Below, in pieces: positions 43,801 through 52,312 of a stretch of DNA of 64,000 nucleotides. The position numbers were made by a program, and so were the translations under genes. The first letter of the stretch is position 1; every line of letters starts with the position of its first letter. The notes beneath the pieces were generated by a model. That model ran no database searches, had not been told where the DNA came from, and worked only from the letters and a program-made list of their open reading frames with translations. The stretch lies in the NCBI GenBank assembly GCA_964391865.1, contig CAYMNQ010000003.1, positions 372,001 to 436,000 on the forward strand, in the 5' to 3' direction. The DNA comes from DASZQL01 sp964391865 (GTDB lineage: Bacteria > Planctomycetota > Phycisphaerae > Phycisphaerales > UBA1924).

Positions 43801-45575
43801 ACGCGTTCGAGGCGGGCGGTCAGGCGATGCAGCGGTGGGAGAACATGGGGCCGCAGCTCGAGAACCCTGATATCGATGCCGACGCCAAAGCGAAGCTGAC
43901 CGCCGACCGCGAGAAAGTACTCGCGGAAGGGAAGGACCACCTGACGAAGGCGGCAGAATCGTACAAGTCGGTGGTCGACGGCGGGGCGGCGAACGACCCC
44001 GAGCAGCTGGTTCAGAAGCGCCTCGCCGAGACGTACGTGCGCCTGGAGCGGTATGACGAGGCGTCGCGGCAGCTCGACGAGATCGCGAAGATTTCGCCCA
44101 ACGATCTGCAGGTCTTGTTGCTCCGCAGCAACGTGGCGGAAGCGAAGAAGGACCGGCGCGCCGCCCGGCAGTTCCTCGATCAGGCGGTGCAGCAGTTCCC
44201 CGACAATCCGCTGCCGTTCATGCGCCGCGCGCTCTACAACGTGGACGACATCAACCTCGCGGGCGATGTGATCCAGGACCTCGACAAAGCGATCCAGCTC
44301 CAGCCGGCGAACCCCACGGCGTGGCAGATGCGTTTCGAGCTGAACAAGAGGCGCGGCGAGCTGGACTCGGCGTTTGCGCAGCTGCGCAAAGGCGTGGACG
44401 CGAACCCTTCGGACGACGACCTGCGGCTGATGCTCCTTCGCGAATTGCTGCGCGAGCGGCGCATGGACGAGGCGGCGCAGGAGGCGATGGCTGCGGTGCA
44501 GGCCCGCCCGGACGACGAGCGATGGGCGCGGGCCGCCGCCAATCTCATGCTCCAGGTGAACCGCCCGTGCGACGCGAAGGATCTGTACCGCGTGGTGCAC
44601 GACCGGCTGAAGACGTCGCCCACCGCCGGGCCGCGGACCGCGGGCTGGTTGCTGGACGCGACACTACAGTGCACGCGCAAGCCCGAGCCTCGGGAGGTGA
44701 GCGAACTGCTGGCGAAGTTCAACGAGGGCGGCAAGGCGTCGAACTCGGAAGACCTGATGCTCCAGTGCCGGGCGCTGTGGTTCCTGCAGCGGCACCAGGA
44801 GTCGATCCAGAAGGCTCGTGAGTCGTACAAGATCTGCGGCGAGGACGCCGGGTGCCTGCAGCGGTGGTTCAGCCAGATCATGATCGTGACCGGCGGCTTC
44901 AAGGAGGCCGAGAAGGTCATCAAGGAGATGGCGCAGAACGAGACGATCCCCGATTATCTCTACGTCATGCTGATGGCGGGCGAGATGGGCGACCTGAAGA
45001 CCACCGACAAGCGTGTGGGCGAGATGGTCGCGAAGTGCGACGAGTTCCTGGCGAAGCCGGGGCAGCACCCGGTGACGGTGTTCCAGTCGAACGCGCTGAA
45101 GAGCCGCGCGCACTACCGGCTGAAGGACATCGACAAGTCGATCGAGGCGGGCAAGGAAGCGCTGAAGATCGACCCGCGCAACCTGGAGATGAACAACAAC
45201 GTGGCGTTCATGCTGGGCAACGACAGGAACGATCCGAAGGGGGCACTGCCCTTCGCCGAGCGGGCGATGCAGATCGCGCCGAACATGTCGAGCGTGCTCG
45301 ACACGGTTGGATGGATCTACTACCAGCTCGGTGATTTCAAGAAGGCGGAGGAGACCCTCGACCGTGCCGTCCGCACCGCTCGGCCGGACCGGGACGATGA
45401 GGCGCTGATCGCGCACGTTCACTTTGGTCGGGCCCGGCTGAAGGTGGGCGACAAGGCGGGCGCTCGCGAGTCGCTGGAAAAGGCGGAAGCGATCGCGAAA
45501 CGCTCCCCCGAGGTCGGGCTCCAATACTCAAAGGACGTGGATACGCTGCGCAAGGATATTGAATCCGCTGGTTGA
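40839..45575 (+). CDS. Giant TPR protein with one membrane anchor
   Basis: 1578 residues. One N-terminal membrane segment (F-V-V-I-L-V-G-A-L-V-V-I-A-G-G-V-G-F-A-A) is followed by an almost unbroken run of TPR-like helix pairs, with clear units such as G-R-F-Q-S-D-R, A-L-A-L-D-P-E-N-D-A and D-T-V-G-W-I-Y-Y-Q-L-G-D-F-K-K-A-E-E. Such proteins in exosortase clusters (PrsT-like) act in assembly of the polysaccharide export line, but the exact role is unknown. It lies in the periplasm if the N-terminus follows the usual orientation. The neighbour downstream is the co-polymerase gene. Confidence 0.8.
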   Translation: MASRVNTKFVVILVGALVVIAGGVGFAANYAISNRGADLVAKGDALMKEGKVKEAGEMYSRAVNKDPSRVDWLKKWFEVLKEEVPQTQTQMQEKYQFYVTILRNLAKQQPGDAAAQEGYLSELNDRGRSARSSRQAMQSQMEEVTERLEGLKPEDAATKKLRRYRGIAAVAMLRFGNVDQKFRDEALADLNAALEADPADTESAMSKFGWHLNEAERLELDGQKAEAAEQRTLARAVVQQLLERDANNIEARLALAGLGFSEKLDKATTPEQRRELVKDARAETLQIVAAARSLDPSKLRSETIEGLVGRVRASGEKEDFEAAAVLMSSVLESRPDDFQLRLAYGMFLKDLQKEEEAIRELQKIADAPALKVGLKGMLLPTAKVYALAGQSEAALSLAQRAEGDARQPAIVRARQFRDKLNEQASATQKDLVDRLDARLAIFDSKFDVAVSKLSQLRSSGRFQSDRDKAEVLGLLGMSLEGLKNLGEARRVYEERLAIDGYSADSWTLLRLGEVFVQLDDVATAARHYERALALDPENDALKNRLRAIQTARAQQGGEAVTDQDPLVAKIIEARGLRESNDLAGARAILESLATQFPGEYRVVRERAELEIAAGDRATAVRVVEDALKVLPDDKRLKQLKVQAEIEDPVKAMEVMIADSELSPTQKALSRSSLYFNNSRFDDAAKALAEAEQLSPEDPAVLEMGFVQAISTKNIEKARQIVPRAAKANADQVNGLLFQGRMALVDGKGREAVELFNQVVQKNPHLPLAWRFLGQANQLAGRVNEALDAFKRALEGRPNDVETIRAYTNALARAGRCVEALERLDPAKGGGLRFAPNDEQLVKLWLELEGRCGDKKKAIDRRVALFEMNPKDSDNVLVLSELLTERSEWDQLKALIDAFEKTETNDPLLVTYMRATMSARRGNVGEGVETFKAYLSKTPRDKQRTADYLTYGQFLVGNRLLADAFTAVSAGRDLQDPKTREIDRRLGDYAFEAGGQAMQRWENMGPQLENPDIDADAKAKLTADREKVLAEGKDHLTKAAESYKSVVDGGAANDPEQLVQKRLAETYVRLERYDEASRQLDEIAKISPNDLQVLLLRSNVAEAKKDRRAARQFLDQAVQQFPDNPLPFMRRALYNVDDINLAGDVIQDLDKAIQLQPANPTAWQMRFELNKRRGELDSAFAQLRKGVDANPSDDDLRLMLLRELLRERRMDEAAQEAMAAVQARPDDERWARAAANLMLQVNRPCDAKDLYRVVHDRLKTSPTAGPRTAGWLLDATLQCTRKPEPREVSELLAKFNEGGKASNSEDLMLQCRALWFLQRHQESIQKARESYKICGEDAGCLQRWFSQIMIVTGGFKEAEKVIKEMAQNETIPDYLYVMLMAGEMGDLKTTDKRVGEMVAKCDEFLAKPGQHPVTVFQSNALKSRAHYRLKDIDKSIEAGKEALKIDPRNLEMNNNVAFMLGNDRNDPKGALPFAERAMQIAPNMSSVLDTVGWIYYQLGDFKKAEETLDRAVRTARPDRDDEALIAHVHFGRARLKVGDKAGARESLEKAEAIAKRSPEVGLQYSKDVDTLRKDIESAG

Positions 45576-45598
45576 TTTGTTTGGTTTATATTAGCATT

Positions 45599-45720
45599 CT
45601 GATGGCGGTACCGATGCGGAGAGCGCGTCGGTGCCGATTACAGAGTCAGGTTCGGCGGAAAGCCGGTGCCGGCACAGGGACCGGCAGTGGTGGATCGCCG
45701 CTTGAGCCGAAAGAAATTGT
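45599..45720 (+). promoter_or_regulatory. Structured leader of the Wzc-like gene
   Basis: GGTACCGATGCG (45607-45618) and CGCGTCGGTGCC (45624-45635) form a 12-bp stem with two G-U pairs and a GAGAG loop. A second helix is closed by TTCGGC (45651-45656) and GCCGAA (45706-45711), with an inner GCCGGT (45662-45667) / ACCGGC (45680-45685) helix. No T-tract follows, so this may be a regulatory leader RNA; it matches no riboswitch I recognise. Confidence 0.4.
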
Positions 45721-45777
45721 CGGGAGAGTCATCCTTCGGGCGCTTGTCGTTCGTAGGTGTTCTCGGAGGTACAGGGC

Positions 45778-48084
45778 ATGACCGGTTCAACCAATCCTTC
45801 TTCGTCTTCTTCGATGATCGCTGGTGCCGCGCGCCGGCCCGGGGCGCCGGGCGGGCCGACCCAGGGCGGCGGCGGGGCGGCGACGGTGTCGCTGGACCCG
45901 ATGCGGCTGGTTCGGGCGCACTATCTCCTGCTGATCGCGTCGGTGGTGGTGGGTGTGTTCATCGGCGCGGGGGCGTACTTCGTGCTGCGCGAGACGATGC
46001 CGCGGTTCCAGGCGATGCAGCGGTTCCATGTGTCGCCCGCGCCGGAGTCCGCCGAGCAGACCTCCGACCAGCTCGGCTCGGGCGCGGGCGGGCGCGATGA
46101 GATGGAAAAGTACATGCAGACCCAGGTGGTCATCCTGGAGTCGGACGACATCCTGCGCAAGGTGGTCGAGGATCGGCAGGTGCGCGAGACGAAGTGGGCC
46201 CAGCAGTCGAACTTCAAGACCGAGAGCGGCGAGTACAACCCTGAGGAGGCGCTGCGCGATCTGAAGAAGATCGTCGATGCGCGCGTGCTGCCCGAGACGC
46301 AGCTCGTCCAGGTGTCGCTCTCGACGTTCCACCGCGAGTCGGCGAAGACGCTGGTCGACGCGATCACGACCGTGTACATCGAGTACGTGCGGCAGATCAA
46401 CCGCTCTTCGACGCAGTCGAACATCGACCGGTTCACATCCCGCGTCCGCGACCTGAGCAAGCAGATCCAGTCGCGCGAGTCGCAGATGGAAAACCTGCTG
46501 AGCGAGAAGCAGCTCACGGGCCTGACGATCCAGGAATCGTCGTTCTTCAACCAGGTGTCGCACATCCAGCCCAGCATCGTGGCTCTGAACGAGAGCATCG
46601 CGCAGAGCAAGAAGCAGCTCGACAGCTATAAGCAGATGCAGAACAGCCCGGGCGGTCCGATCATCCCCGAGGTGATCCGGCGCGAGGTCGAGCGCGGCCC
46701 GATCATCCAGGAGCTCGACGGTCGGATCGCCGCCATCGAGGGCAGCCTGGAGTCCACACGCAAGCTCTTCGGCGAGAACCACCGCGACATCAAGAATCTC
46801 ACCCAGCAGCTCGAGATCCAGCGGCAGCAGCGCGATGCGAAGCTGCAGGAGAAGGCCACCGAGCTCTTCAACACCGCGATCGAGTCGCTCGGCAGTTCGA
46901 TCGACGGCATGGAGTCGGGCCTGCTCGATCTGCAGACCAAGTTGGACGAAGCGAAGAAGAAGCTGAACGAGGTCACGCTGACCCTGAAGCAGCACGAAGC
47001 GATCCGCAACGAGCGCGACGCGCTGCTCACGCAGAAGGCGAACCTTGACGCGGCGCTCGAGCAGCTCAACCTGCTCGTGCAGCGCGAAGGGCGCGTGCGG
47101 CAGATGGGCAACTCGATCGCGCCGAACAAGCTGTCGTTCCCGCAGCCCCTGCAGATTGTTCCGCTGGGCGTGCTGCTGGTGGCGGGCTCGGTGACGGGGC
47201 TGATCGTGCTGCGCGAGCTGCGCGAGCAGCGCATCCGCGGACCGCAGGACGTGGGGCTGACGCGGACCGCCGTGCTGGGCATGGTCCCGGACCTGGCGAT
47301 GGACCTCTCGAACCCCGAGCGCGTCGAGACGGCGTGCGTCGACAAGCCGGCGGGGGCCATCGCCGAGTCGATGCGGCAGATCCGCTCGCGCCTCCTCGCG
47401 TTCATGCAGTCGGGCGGGACGCACCGCGCGATCGTGATCGCGTCGGGGCTGCCCGAGTCGGGCGGTTCGAGCGTGATCGCGAACCTCGCGGTCAGCAGCG
47501 CCGCGACGGACATGCGCGTGCTCGTGATCGACGCGAATATCCGGCGCCCGGCGCAGCACAAGTTCTTCAAGGTGCCCGAGAGCTCGAAGGGCGTGGGCGA
47601 TGTGCTGCTGGGCACCGCGACGTTCGACGACGCGGTGCAGACGACCGGCATCCCCAACGTCTCGATCATCACCGCGGGCACGAAGGACCACCGCGTCCAC
47701 GAGCGGTTCATGATGCCGGTGATGGGCAAGCTGATCGCCGACGCGAAGGAGCGGTACGATCTGGTGCTGGTCGACGTCGCGCCCGCGGTGGTCGGCAGCG
47801 ACGCGACGACCATCGCGCGGCACTGCGACGGCGCAGCGCTCGTGGTGCGAGCGCTGAAGGAAACGCGCGGCCTGCTGGTGCGCTTGCGCAACCAGTTCAG
47901 CGAGACCCGCGCGGAATTCCTGGGTGTGATCGTGAACGGTGTGCGCCCCGCCGCCGGCGGGTACTTCAAGCGCAACTTCGAGGCAACGCACCGCTACACC
48001 TTCGGCGAGCCGGCCGCCCCCGAGCCGAAGAAGAGCAAGAAGAAGGACAAGGACAAGTCGCCCGAGCCGGCGGCGACGGCGTGA
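45778..48084 (+). CDS. Wzc/GumC-like polysaccharide co-polymerase with degenerate P-loop
   Basis: 768 residues; ATG follows GGAGG by 8 bases. Wzz domain with an N-terminal membrane segment (L-L-L-I-A-S-V-V-V-G-V-F-I-G-A-G) and coiled coil of about 200 residues (N-I-D-R-F-T-S-R-V-R-D-L-S-K-Q-I-Q), a second membrane segment (L-Q-I-V-P-L-G-V-L-L-V-A-G-S-V), and a BY-kinase-like C-domain. In that domain the P-loop reads L-P-E-S-G-G-S-S where P-x-E-G-K-S is expected, so the Lys is lost, and the A-prime motif reads D-A-N not D-A-D. It controls glycan chain length and export; kinase activity is doubtful. The Lys-rich tail (K-K-S-K-K-K-D-K-D-K) has no tyrosine cluster. Confidence 0.85.
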   Translation: MTGSTNPSSSSSMIAGAARRPGAPGGPTQGGGGAATVSLDPMRLVRAHYLLLIASVVVGVFIGAGAYFVLRETMPRFQAMQRFHVSPAPESAEQTSDQLGSGAGGRDEMEKYMQTQVVILESDDILRKVVEDRQVRETKWAQQSNFKTESGEYNPEEALRDLKKIVDARVLPETQLVQVSLSTFHRESAKTLVDAITTVYIEYVRQINRSSTQSNIDRFTSRVRDLSKQIQSRESQMENLLSEKQLTGLTIQESSFFNQVSHIQPSIVALNESIAQSKKQLDSYKQMQNSPGGPIIPEVIRREVERGPIIQELDGRIAAIEGSLESTRKLFGENHRDIKNLTQQLEIQRQQRDAKLQEKATELFNTAIESLGSSIDGMESGLLDLQTKLDEAKKKLNEVTLTLKQHEAIRNERDALLTQKANLDAALEQLNLLVQREGRVRQMGNSIAPNKLSFPQPLQIVPLGVLLVAGSVTGLIVLRELREQRIRGPQDVGLTRTAVLGMVPDLAMDLSNPERVETACVDKPAGAIAESMRQIRSRLLAFMQSGGTHRAIVIASGLPESGGSSVIANLAVSSAATDMRVLVIDANIRRPAQHKFFKVPESSKGVGDVLLGTATFDDAVQTTGIPNVSIITAGTKDHRVHERFMMPVMGKLIADAKERYDLVLVDVAPAVVGSDATTIARHCDGAALVVRALKETRGLLVRLRNQFSETRAEFLGVIVNGVRPAAGGYFKRNFEATHRYTFGEPAAPEPKKSKKKDKDKSPEPAATA

Positions 48085-48129
48085 TCCGCCGTGCGGCGGG
48101 CTGATACCATCATCCCCCCGGCGCACGAC

Positions 48130-48165
48130 GCGCGAACACTGACCCGAAGGAACGGGTCAGTGGCA
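48130..48165. repeat. CACTGACCCG palindrome, possible attenuator
   Basis: CACTGACCCG (48137-48146) and CGGGTCAGTG (48153-48162) form a 10-bp stem with an AAGGAA loop, followed by GCACGAG. The end word GTGGCAC is shared with the palindromes at 35340. It lies between the co-polymerase stop and the epimerase start. Confidence 0.75.
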
Positions 48166-48193
48166 CGAGTACTTCGCCGAGCCGCGGAGAGTC

Positions 48194-49258
48194 ATGACGC
48201 CGCCAGCCCTCGATCTTCGACACGCCGCCGTCCCCCGATGCCTCGTCACTGGCGGGGCGGGGTTCATCGGCTCGCACCTGGTCGAGCACCTGCTCTCGCT
48301 TGGGCGCGCGGTGACGGTCATCGATGATCTCTCCACCGGGCGCGAGAGCAACCTCGTCGGCGCGCGCGGGCGCATCGAATTCCACCAGGGCGCTGTGAGC
48401 GACGTGATGCGTTCGGGTGCGCTGAGCGGGCCGTTCGACGAGATCTACCATCTGGCGGCGGCGGTGGGGGTGCAGCGCATCATCGAGCGGCCCATCGAAT
48501 CCATCGAGACCAACGTGCAGGAGACGGCGGAGCTGCTGCGGTTCGCCGCCCGGCAGGGCGAGCGCGCCGGCGGCGCGATGCCCCGCGTGCTGATCGCGTC
48601 GAGCTCGGAAGTGTACGGCAAGAGCGCCAAGTCTCCGTTCAGGGAAGATGACGATTGCGTGTACGGCCCGACGACCGCGTCGCGCTGGTCATACGCCTGC
48701 ACGAAAGCGATTGACGAGTACCTCGCGCTCGCCCATCACGCTCGGCACGGTTTGCCGGCGGTGGTGGCGCGGTTCTTCAACACGGTCGGTCCCCGGCAGG
48801 TGGGGGACTACGGGATGGTGGTGCCGAGGTTCGTGCGGGCGGCGATGGAAGGGCGCTCGCCGCAGGTGTTCGGTGATGGTCAGCAGTCGCGGTGTTTCTG
48901 CGATGTTCGGGACGTGGTGCCGGCGATCGTCCGGCTGCTCGATCATGCGCCCGCTGCCGGAAATGTCTTCAACGTGGGGTCGGATCGTCCGATCACGATG
49001 ATGGAGCTTGCTGAACTCGTGATCCGCACGCTCGGCTCGCGCGTGCGCCCGGTGCTGATCCCGTATGATGCCGCGTACGCTCCCGGTTTCGAGGATCTCC
49101 GCCAGCGTCGCCCGGATATCGGACGGCTGCGATCGGCGGTGGGCTTCGAGCCGACGATCGGCCTGGAGCGCACGATCCGCGACATCGCCGCGGAGATGAG
49201 TGGAGAAGCGAACCCGCCCGCCGCGTCCCCGGCCCGCTCTGCCGATGGACGGGCCTGA
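48194..49258 (+). CDS. NAD-dependent nucleotide-sugar epimerase/decarboxylase
   Basis: 354 residues; SDR of the extended class. NAD site T-G-G-A-G-F-I-G, A-S-S-S-E-V-Y-G with catalytic Ser, and Y-A-C-T-K with Tyr and Lys. R-F-F-N-T-V-G-P-R-Q-V-G-D-Y-G-M-V-V-P-R is the substrate-binding pattern seen in UDP-glucuronate decarboxylases and related 4,6-dehydratase/epimerases. It makes an activated sugar for the polysaccharide; which one cannot be told. It is 10 bases from the next gene, so an operon is likely. Confidence 0.85.
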   Translation: MTPPALDLRHAAVPRCLVTGGAGFIGSHLVEHLLSLGRAVTVIDDLSTGRESNLVGARGRIEFHQGAVSDVMRSGALSGPFDEIYHLAAAVGVQRIIERPIESIETNVQETAELLRFAARQGERAGGAMPRVLIASSSEVYGKSAKSPFREDDDCVYGPTTASRWSYACTKAIDEYLALAHHARHGLPAVVARFFNTVGPRQVGDYGMVVPRFVRAAMEGRSPQVFGDGQQSRCFCDVRDVVPAIVRLLDHAPAAGNVFNVGSDRPITMMELAELVIRTLGSRVRPVLIPYDAAYAPGFEDLRQRRPDIGRLRSAVGFEPTIGLERTIRDIAAEMSGEANPPAASPARSADGRA

Positions 49259-49268
49259 ACAAGACGCC

Positions 49269-50711
49269 ATGACGACCCTCAGCGCCGCCATCCCGGCTCT
49301 TGCCAGCGCGCTTGTCGCGGCGGTCCCGCCCGCGCCGGCACCGGATGCAACGCCGATGGACGGCGCGCTCTCCGCCGCCCCCGCCGGCCTCATGGCGCGC
49401 GGGTCCGAGATTCTCTACGGCTCGATCGGCGTGTTTCTCGTCGCGTTCGTGTTCACGCTGCTGGCGACGCCCGTGATGCGGCATCTCGCGGTGGTGTACG
49501 GCGTGGTGGACAAGCCGCTCGAAGCGCGAAAGCAGCACCGCATCCCCGTCGCCTACCTGGGCGGCGTGGCGGTAACGGTCGGGCTGCTCGCGGGGATCAC
49601 CTTCAGCTACCTCGCGCCGCTGCTGCGCAGCAGTTTTCCATTCGAGCTGATGTCGATCCCGGATGAGACCCGGTTCGAGCAGCGCCCGGTGCCCTTCTCG
49701 GTGCTGCTCGGGCTAATGCTCATCATGCTCACCGGGTTGATCGACGACGTGGCGAAGCTGGACCCGCGGCTGAAGATCGCCGGGCAGTTGCTCGCTGCGG
49801 CGGCGCTCGCGCTTGACGATGTCGGCGTGCGCGTCGCCGCCGGGTTCATGCAGCCCATCGGGCAACTGCTGGGCAACGAGGACCTTGTGTACTACGTCCA
49901 CCTGCCGTTCCACCTGCCGTTCCTTGCGAGCGGCGATCGCATCGAGATGGACGTGGTCTACTGGGTGGGCACCGCGGTGATTGCGATTTTCGTGCTCGGC
50001 GCGTGCAACGCGAGCAACCTGATCGACGGTCTCGACGGGTTGTTGAGCGGGGTGACGACGATCGCCGCCGCCGGTTTGATGGTGATCGCGCTCGGCCTCG
50101 CGGCGCTGCACGACGGGCCGCTGGATCAGACGCGCGTGGTCCTGGCGCTGGCGCTGATGGGCGCGTGCCTAGGGTTCCTGCCGCATAATTTCAACCCGGC
50201 GACGATATTTTTGGGCGACTGCGGGTCGCTCACGCTGGGGTACATGACGATTGTTATCGTGCTGATGCTGGGCGACACGGGAAAGACGCACCTCGTGATC
50301 GCCGGGTTGATCATCTACTCGATCCCGATCATCGATACCGTGCTGGCGATCCTGCGCCGGAAGCTCGCGGGCAAGCCCATGTCGGTGGCGGATGACCAGC
50401 ACCTGCACCACCAGCTCAAGCGCGCCTTCGGCGTGAAGGGCGCGGTGTTCACGCTGTACGGCATCGGGTTCGTCTTCGCCGCCCTGGGCGTGTGGCTCAG
50501 CACCGGACGCGTGCGCGTGGTATTCACCATCGCGATCGTGACGGCATCGTTCATCGCGGTGACCGCGGTGAAAGCCGCCCGCCGACAGGCGATCGAGGCG
50601 CATATGGAAAAAACGCACGGTTTGAAGCCCGCGCTGACTCCCACGCCGCCGAGCGCGATGCCAACGCCCGAGCCGGCGCTGCCCAAGCGCCAGCCCGAGC
50701 CAGCGCGCTGA
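49269..50711 (+). CDS. WecA/MraY-family undecaprenyl-phosphate sugar-phosphate transferase
   Basis: 480 residues and about ten membrane segments. Motifs: D-D-V-A-K-L-D-P-R-L-K (Mg2+ site), N-A-S-N-L-I-D-G-L-D-G-L (N-x-x-N-x-x-D-G-x-D), F-L-G-D-C-G-S-L-T-L-G and D-D-Q-H-L-H-H-Q-L, the His-rich signature of WecA-like enzymes. They move a sugar phosphate from a UDP-sugar to undecaprenyl phosphate to start chain assembly. The N-terminal 50 residues are Pro/Ala-rich and may be extra. The ATG at 49269 overlaps nothing; the upstream gene ends 10 bases before. Confidence 0.9.
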   Translation: MTTLSAAIPALASALVAAVPPAPAPDATPMDGALSAAPAGLMARGSEILYGSIGVFLVAFVFTLLATPVMRHLAVVYGVVDKPLEARKQHRIPVAYLGGVAVTVGLLAGITFSYLAPLLRSSFPFELMSIPDETRFEQRPVPFSVLLGLMLIMLTGLIDDVAKLDPRLKIAGQLLAAAALALDDVGVRVAAGFMQPIGQLLGNEDLVYYVHLPFHLPFLASGDRIEMDVVYWVGTAVIAIFVLGACNASNLIDGLDGLLSGVTTIAAAGLMVIALGLAALHDGPLDQTRVVLALALMGACLGFLPHNFNPATIFLGDCGSLTLGYMTIVIVLMLGDTGKTHLVIAGLIIYSIPIIDTVLAILRRKLAGKPMSVADDQHLHHQLKRAFGVKGAVFTLYGIGFVFAALGVWLSTGRVRVVFTIAIVTASFIAVTAVKAARRQAIEAHMEKTHGLKPALTPTPPSAMPTPEPALPKRQPEPAR

Positions 50712-50735
50712 ACGGCGCGGGCTTACACTGCCCGC

Positions 50736-51107
50736 ATGTCACGCCAACCCTTCAACGCCTTCCGCGACGAGCGGGCGAAGCTCCAGGCCCGCTTGCAGTC
50801 CACCGAGCACCTCGGCATCAAGCGCTTCCTCACGCTCGATACCGGCGCGTACCGCGACTCGACCAGCGAGGGCGGCCTGCCGGCGAACACGAAGGAACTG
50901 CTCGGGCTGGTCGCGTCGCTCGTGCTGCGCTGCGATGACTGCGTGAACTACCACCTCGAGCAGTGCGTCGAAGCCGGGTACACCGCGAAGGAGATCGAAG
51001 ACGCGATGAACGTGGGGCTGGTGGTGGGGGGGTCGATCGTGATCCCGCACCTCCGGCGCGCGATCGCGTCGGTGGATGAACTCATCGCGGAGCGCGGCAA
51101 GAAGTAG
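50736..51107 (+). CDS. AhpD-like carboxymuconolactone decarboxylase family protein
   Basis: 123 residues, the usual size. The core L-V-A-S-L-V-L-R-C-D-D-C-V-N-Y-H-L-E-Q-C has the C-x-x-C plus His pattern of alkylhydroperoxidase D-like proteins, redox proteins acting in peroxide defence. Twenty-four bases after the WecA-like gene; the connection to the cluster is unclear. N-terminus lacks a signal, so it is cytosolic. Confidence 0.85.
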   Translation: MSRQPFNAFRDERAKLQARLQSTEHLGIKRFLTLDTGAYRDSTSEGGLPANTKELLGLVASLVLRCDDCVNYHLEQCVEAGYTAKEIEDAMNVGLVVGGSIVIPHLRRAIASVDELIAERGKK

Positions 51108-51111
51108 CCGT

Positions 51112-52266
51112 TCACGCACGTGCGGATGCGCGCTCCCAGAATTCGCACCAGTTCCGCCACGCGAAGCCCTCGATGTCGTCGTCGCTCCAGCCGCGCTCGC
51201 TCAGCGCCTCGGCGAGCCGGTCGAGTTCCGCGGGCTTGGTGATTCCGACGCACATCGCGTCGGCGCCGAACCCGCCGTCCATGTCGGAGCCGAGCCCGAC
51301 GCAGCGGCGCGAGCCGGCGATCTCGCACATCGATTCCACATGGCGCACGGCGTCGGCGATGGTCGGGCGCCGCGGGCCGGTGAACGGCTCGCTCGCTCGC
51401 AAGAAGCGCCCGAAGAGGTTCAGCCCGATGACGCCGCGCCGCCGGGCGATCTCGCGGATCGACTCGTCGCGCAGGTGACGCTGGTTCATCCCCGAGGGGT
51501 CGTTGATCGCGCGCCGGTTTGAGTGCGACGCGATCACCGGGCGATCCGTGCGAGATAGGAGTTCGTCCATCGCGCGGTCGGAGAGGTGCGAGAGGTCGTG
51601 GACGAGATTCAGCCGATCGATCTCGCCGACCATCGCGCGCCCAAGGTCGGTCAGCCCGGTGTCGTGCTCGCGCGGCGTCATGTTGCCGGGCGAATAGCGC
51701 GACGCGCGGGCCCACGCCAGCCCGACCGCGACGGCCCCGCGCTCTTTCCACCACGACAGCTCGCTCGGCTCGCGCACGCTGTCGGCCCCTTCGATGAGTA
51801 ATCCAACATGCAGCGCCGAGTCATTCGACAGCGCGCGGCCGAGGCGCGCGCCGATCGGGAAGGGTCGCGGCTCGGCGACGCCCATCCCGCCGCGGACCTC
51901 GCCCACGCCGGGGTCATTGCGGAACAGGCGCGGGAAGTCCAGCGCGACCAACCCGCGATCGCGCCAGGTGAGGTACGCCTCCATCTGCGCGCGAGCGAGG
52001 CGCGAGGCGCGCTCCGCGTCGCCCATCATGTATTGCTCGGGGCCGAGCACGCCGCCCTCGGGCATCGTGTCGAGCGTCTCGATGAAGATCGTCGCGAGCG
52101 CCAGCCGCACGCGCCCCTCCGCGAGCGACGGCAGTGTGACCCCCGCGGGCGGGAAGGGCTTCGCACCGGGATCGATGTGCTCCAGCGGCAAAGTCAGATC
52201 ACGCCCACACACCGCGAGGCAGGCGAGGTCGAGATGCGCATCGAACCAGATTTGGGGCGGAGACAT
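51112..52266 (-). CDS. Membrane dipeptidase, peptidase family M19
   Basis: 384 residues. Zn ligands appear in D-A-H-L-D-L, in V-I-A-S-H-S-N, and in the G-L-G-S-D-M-D-G motif, the family order (D-x-H-x-D, H, G-S-D-x-D-G). H-D-L-S-H-L is also present. The enzyme cleaves dipeptides, including D-amino acid ones; the substrate here is unknown. Convergent with the AhpD-like gene (4 bases apart). Start ATG 52266 is used in place of one 54 bases upstream, since M-S-P-P-Q-I-W-F-D fits the family start. Confidence 0.86.
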   Translation of the reverse strand: MSPPQIWFDAHLDLACLAVCGRDLTLPLEHIDPGAKPFPPAGVTLPSLAEGRVRLALATIFIETLDTMPEGGVLGPEQYMMGDAERASRLARAQMEAYLTWRDRGLVALDFPRLFRNDPGVGEVRGGMGVAEPRPFPIGARLGRALSNDSALHVGLLIEGADSVREPSELSWWKERGAVAVGLAWARASRYSPGNMTPREHDTGLTDLGRAMVGEIDRLNLVHDLSHLSDRAMDELLSRTDRPVIASHSNRRAINDPSGMNQRHLRDESIREIARRRGVIGLNLFGRFLRASEPFTGPRRPTIADAVRHVESMCEIAGSRRCVGLGSDMDGGFGADAMCVGITKPAELDRLAEALSERGWSDDDIEGFAWRNWCEFWERASARA

Positions 52267-52312
52267 CGAACGAGCGTACCATCCGTCGGTCGGGCTCCGA
52301 TATGATGTTGGA

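Noticed and set aside
40935..44600. Long minus-strand open frame (1221 codons) across the TPR gene
   Set aside because: Antisense frame in GC-rich coding DNA; composition is Arg/His/Leu-rich with no domain, and the plus-strand frame has a clear TPR protein.
45787..48126. Long minus-strand open frame (779 codons) across the Wzc-like gene
   Set aside because: Shadow of the plus-strand gene; no start context or domain.
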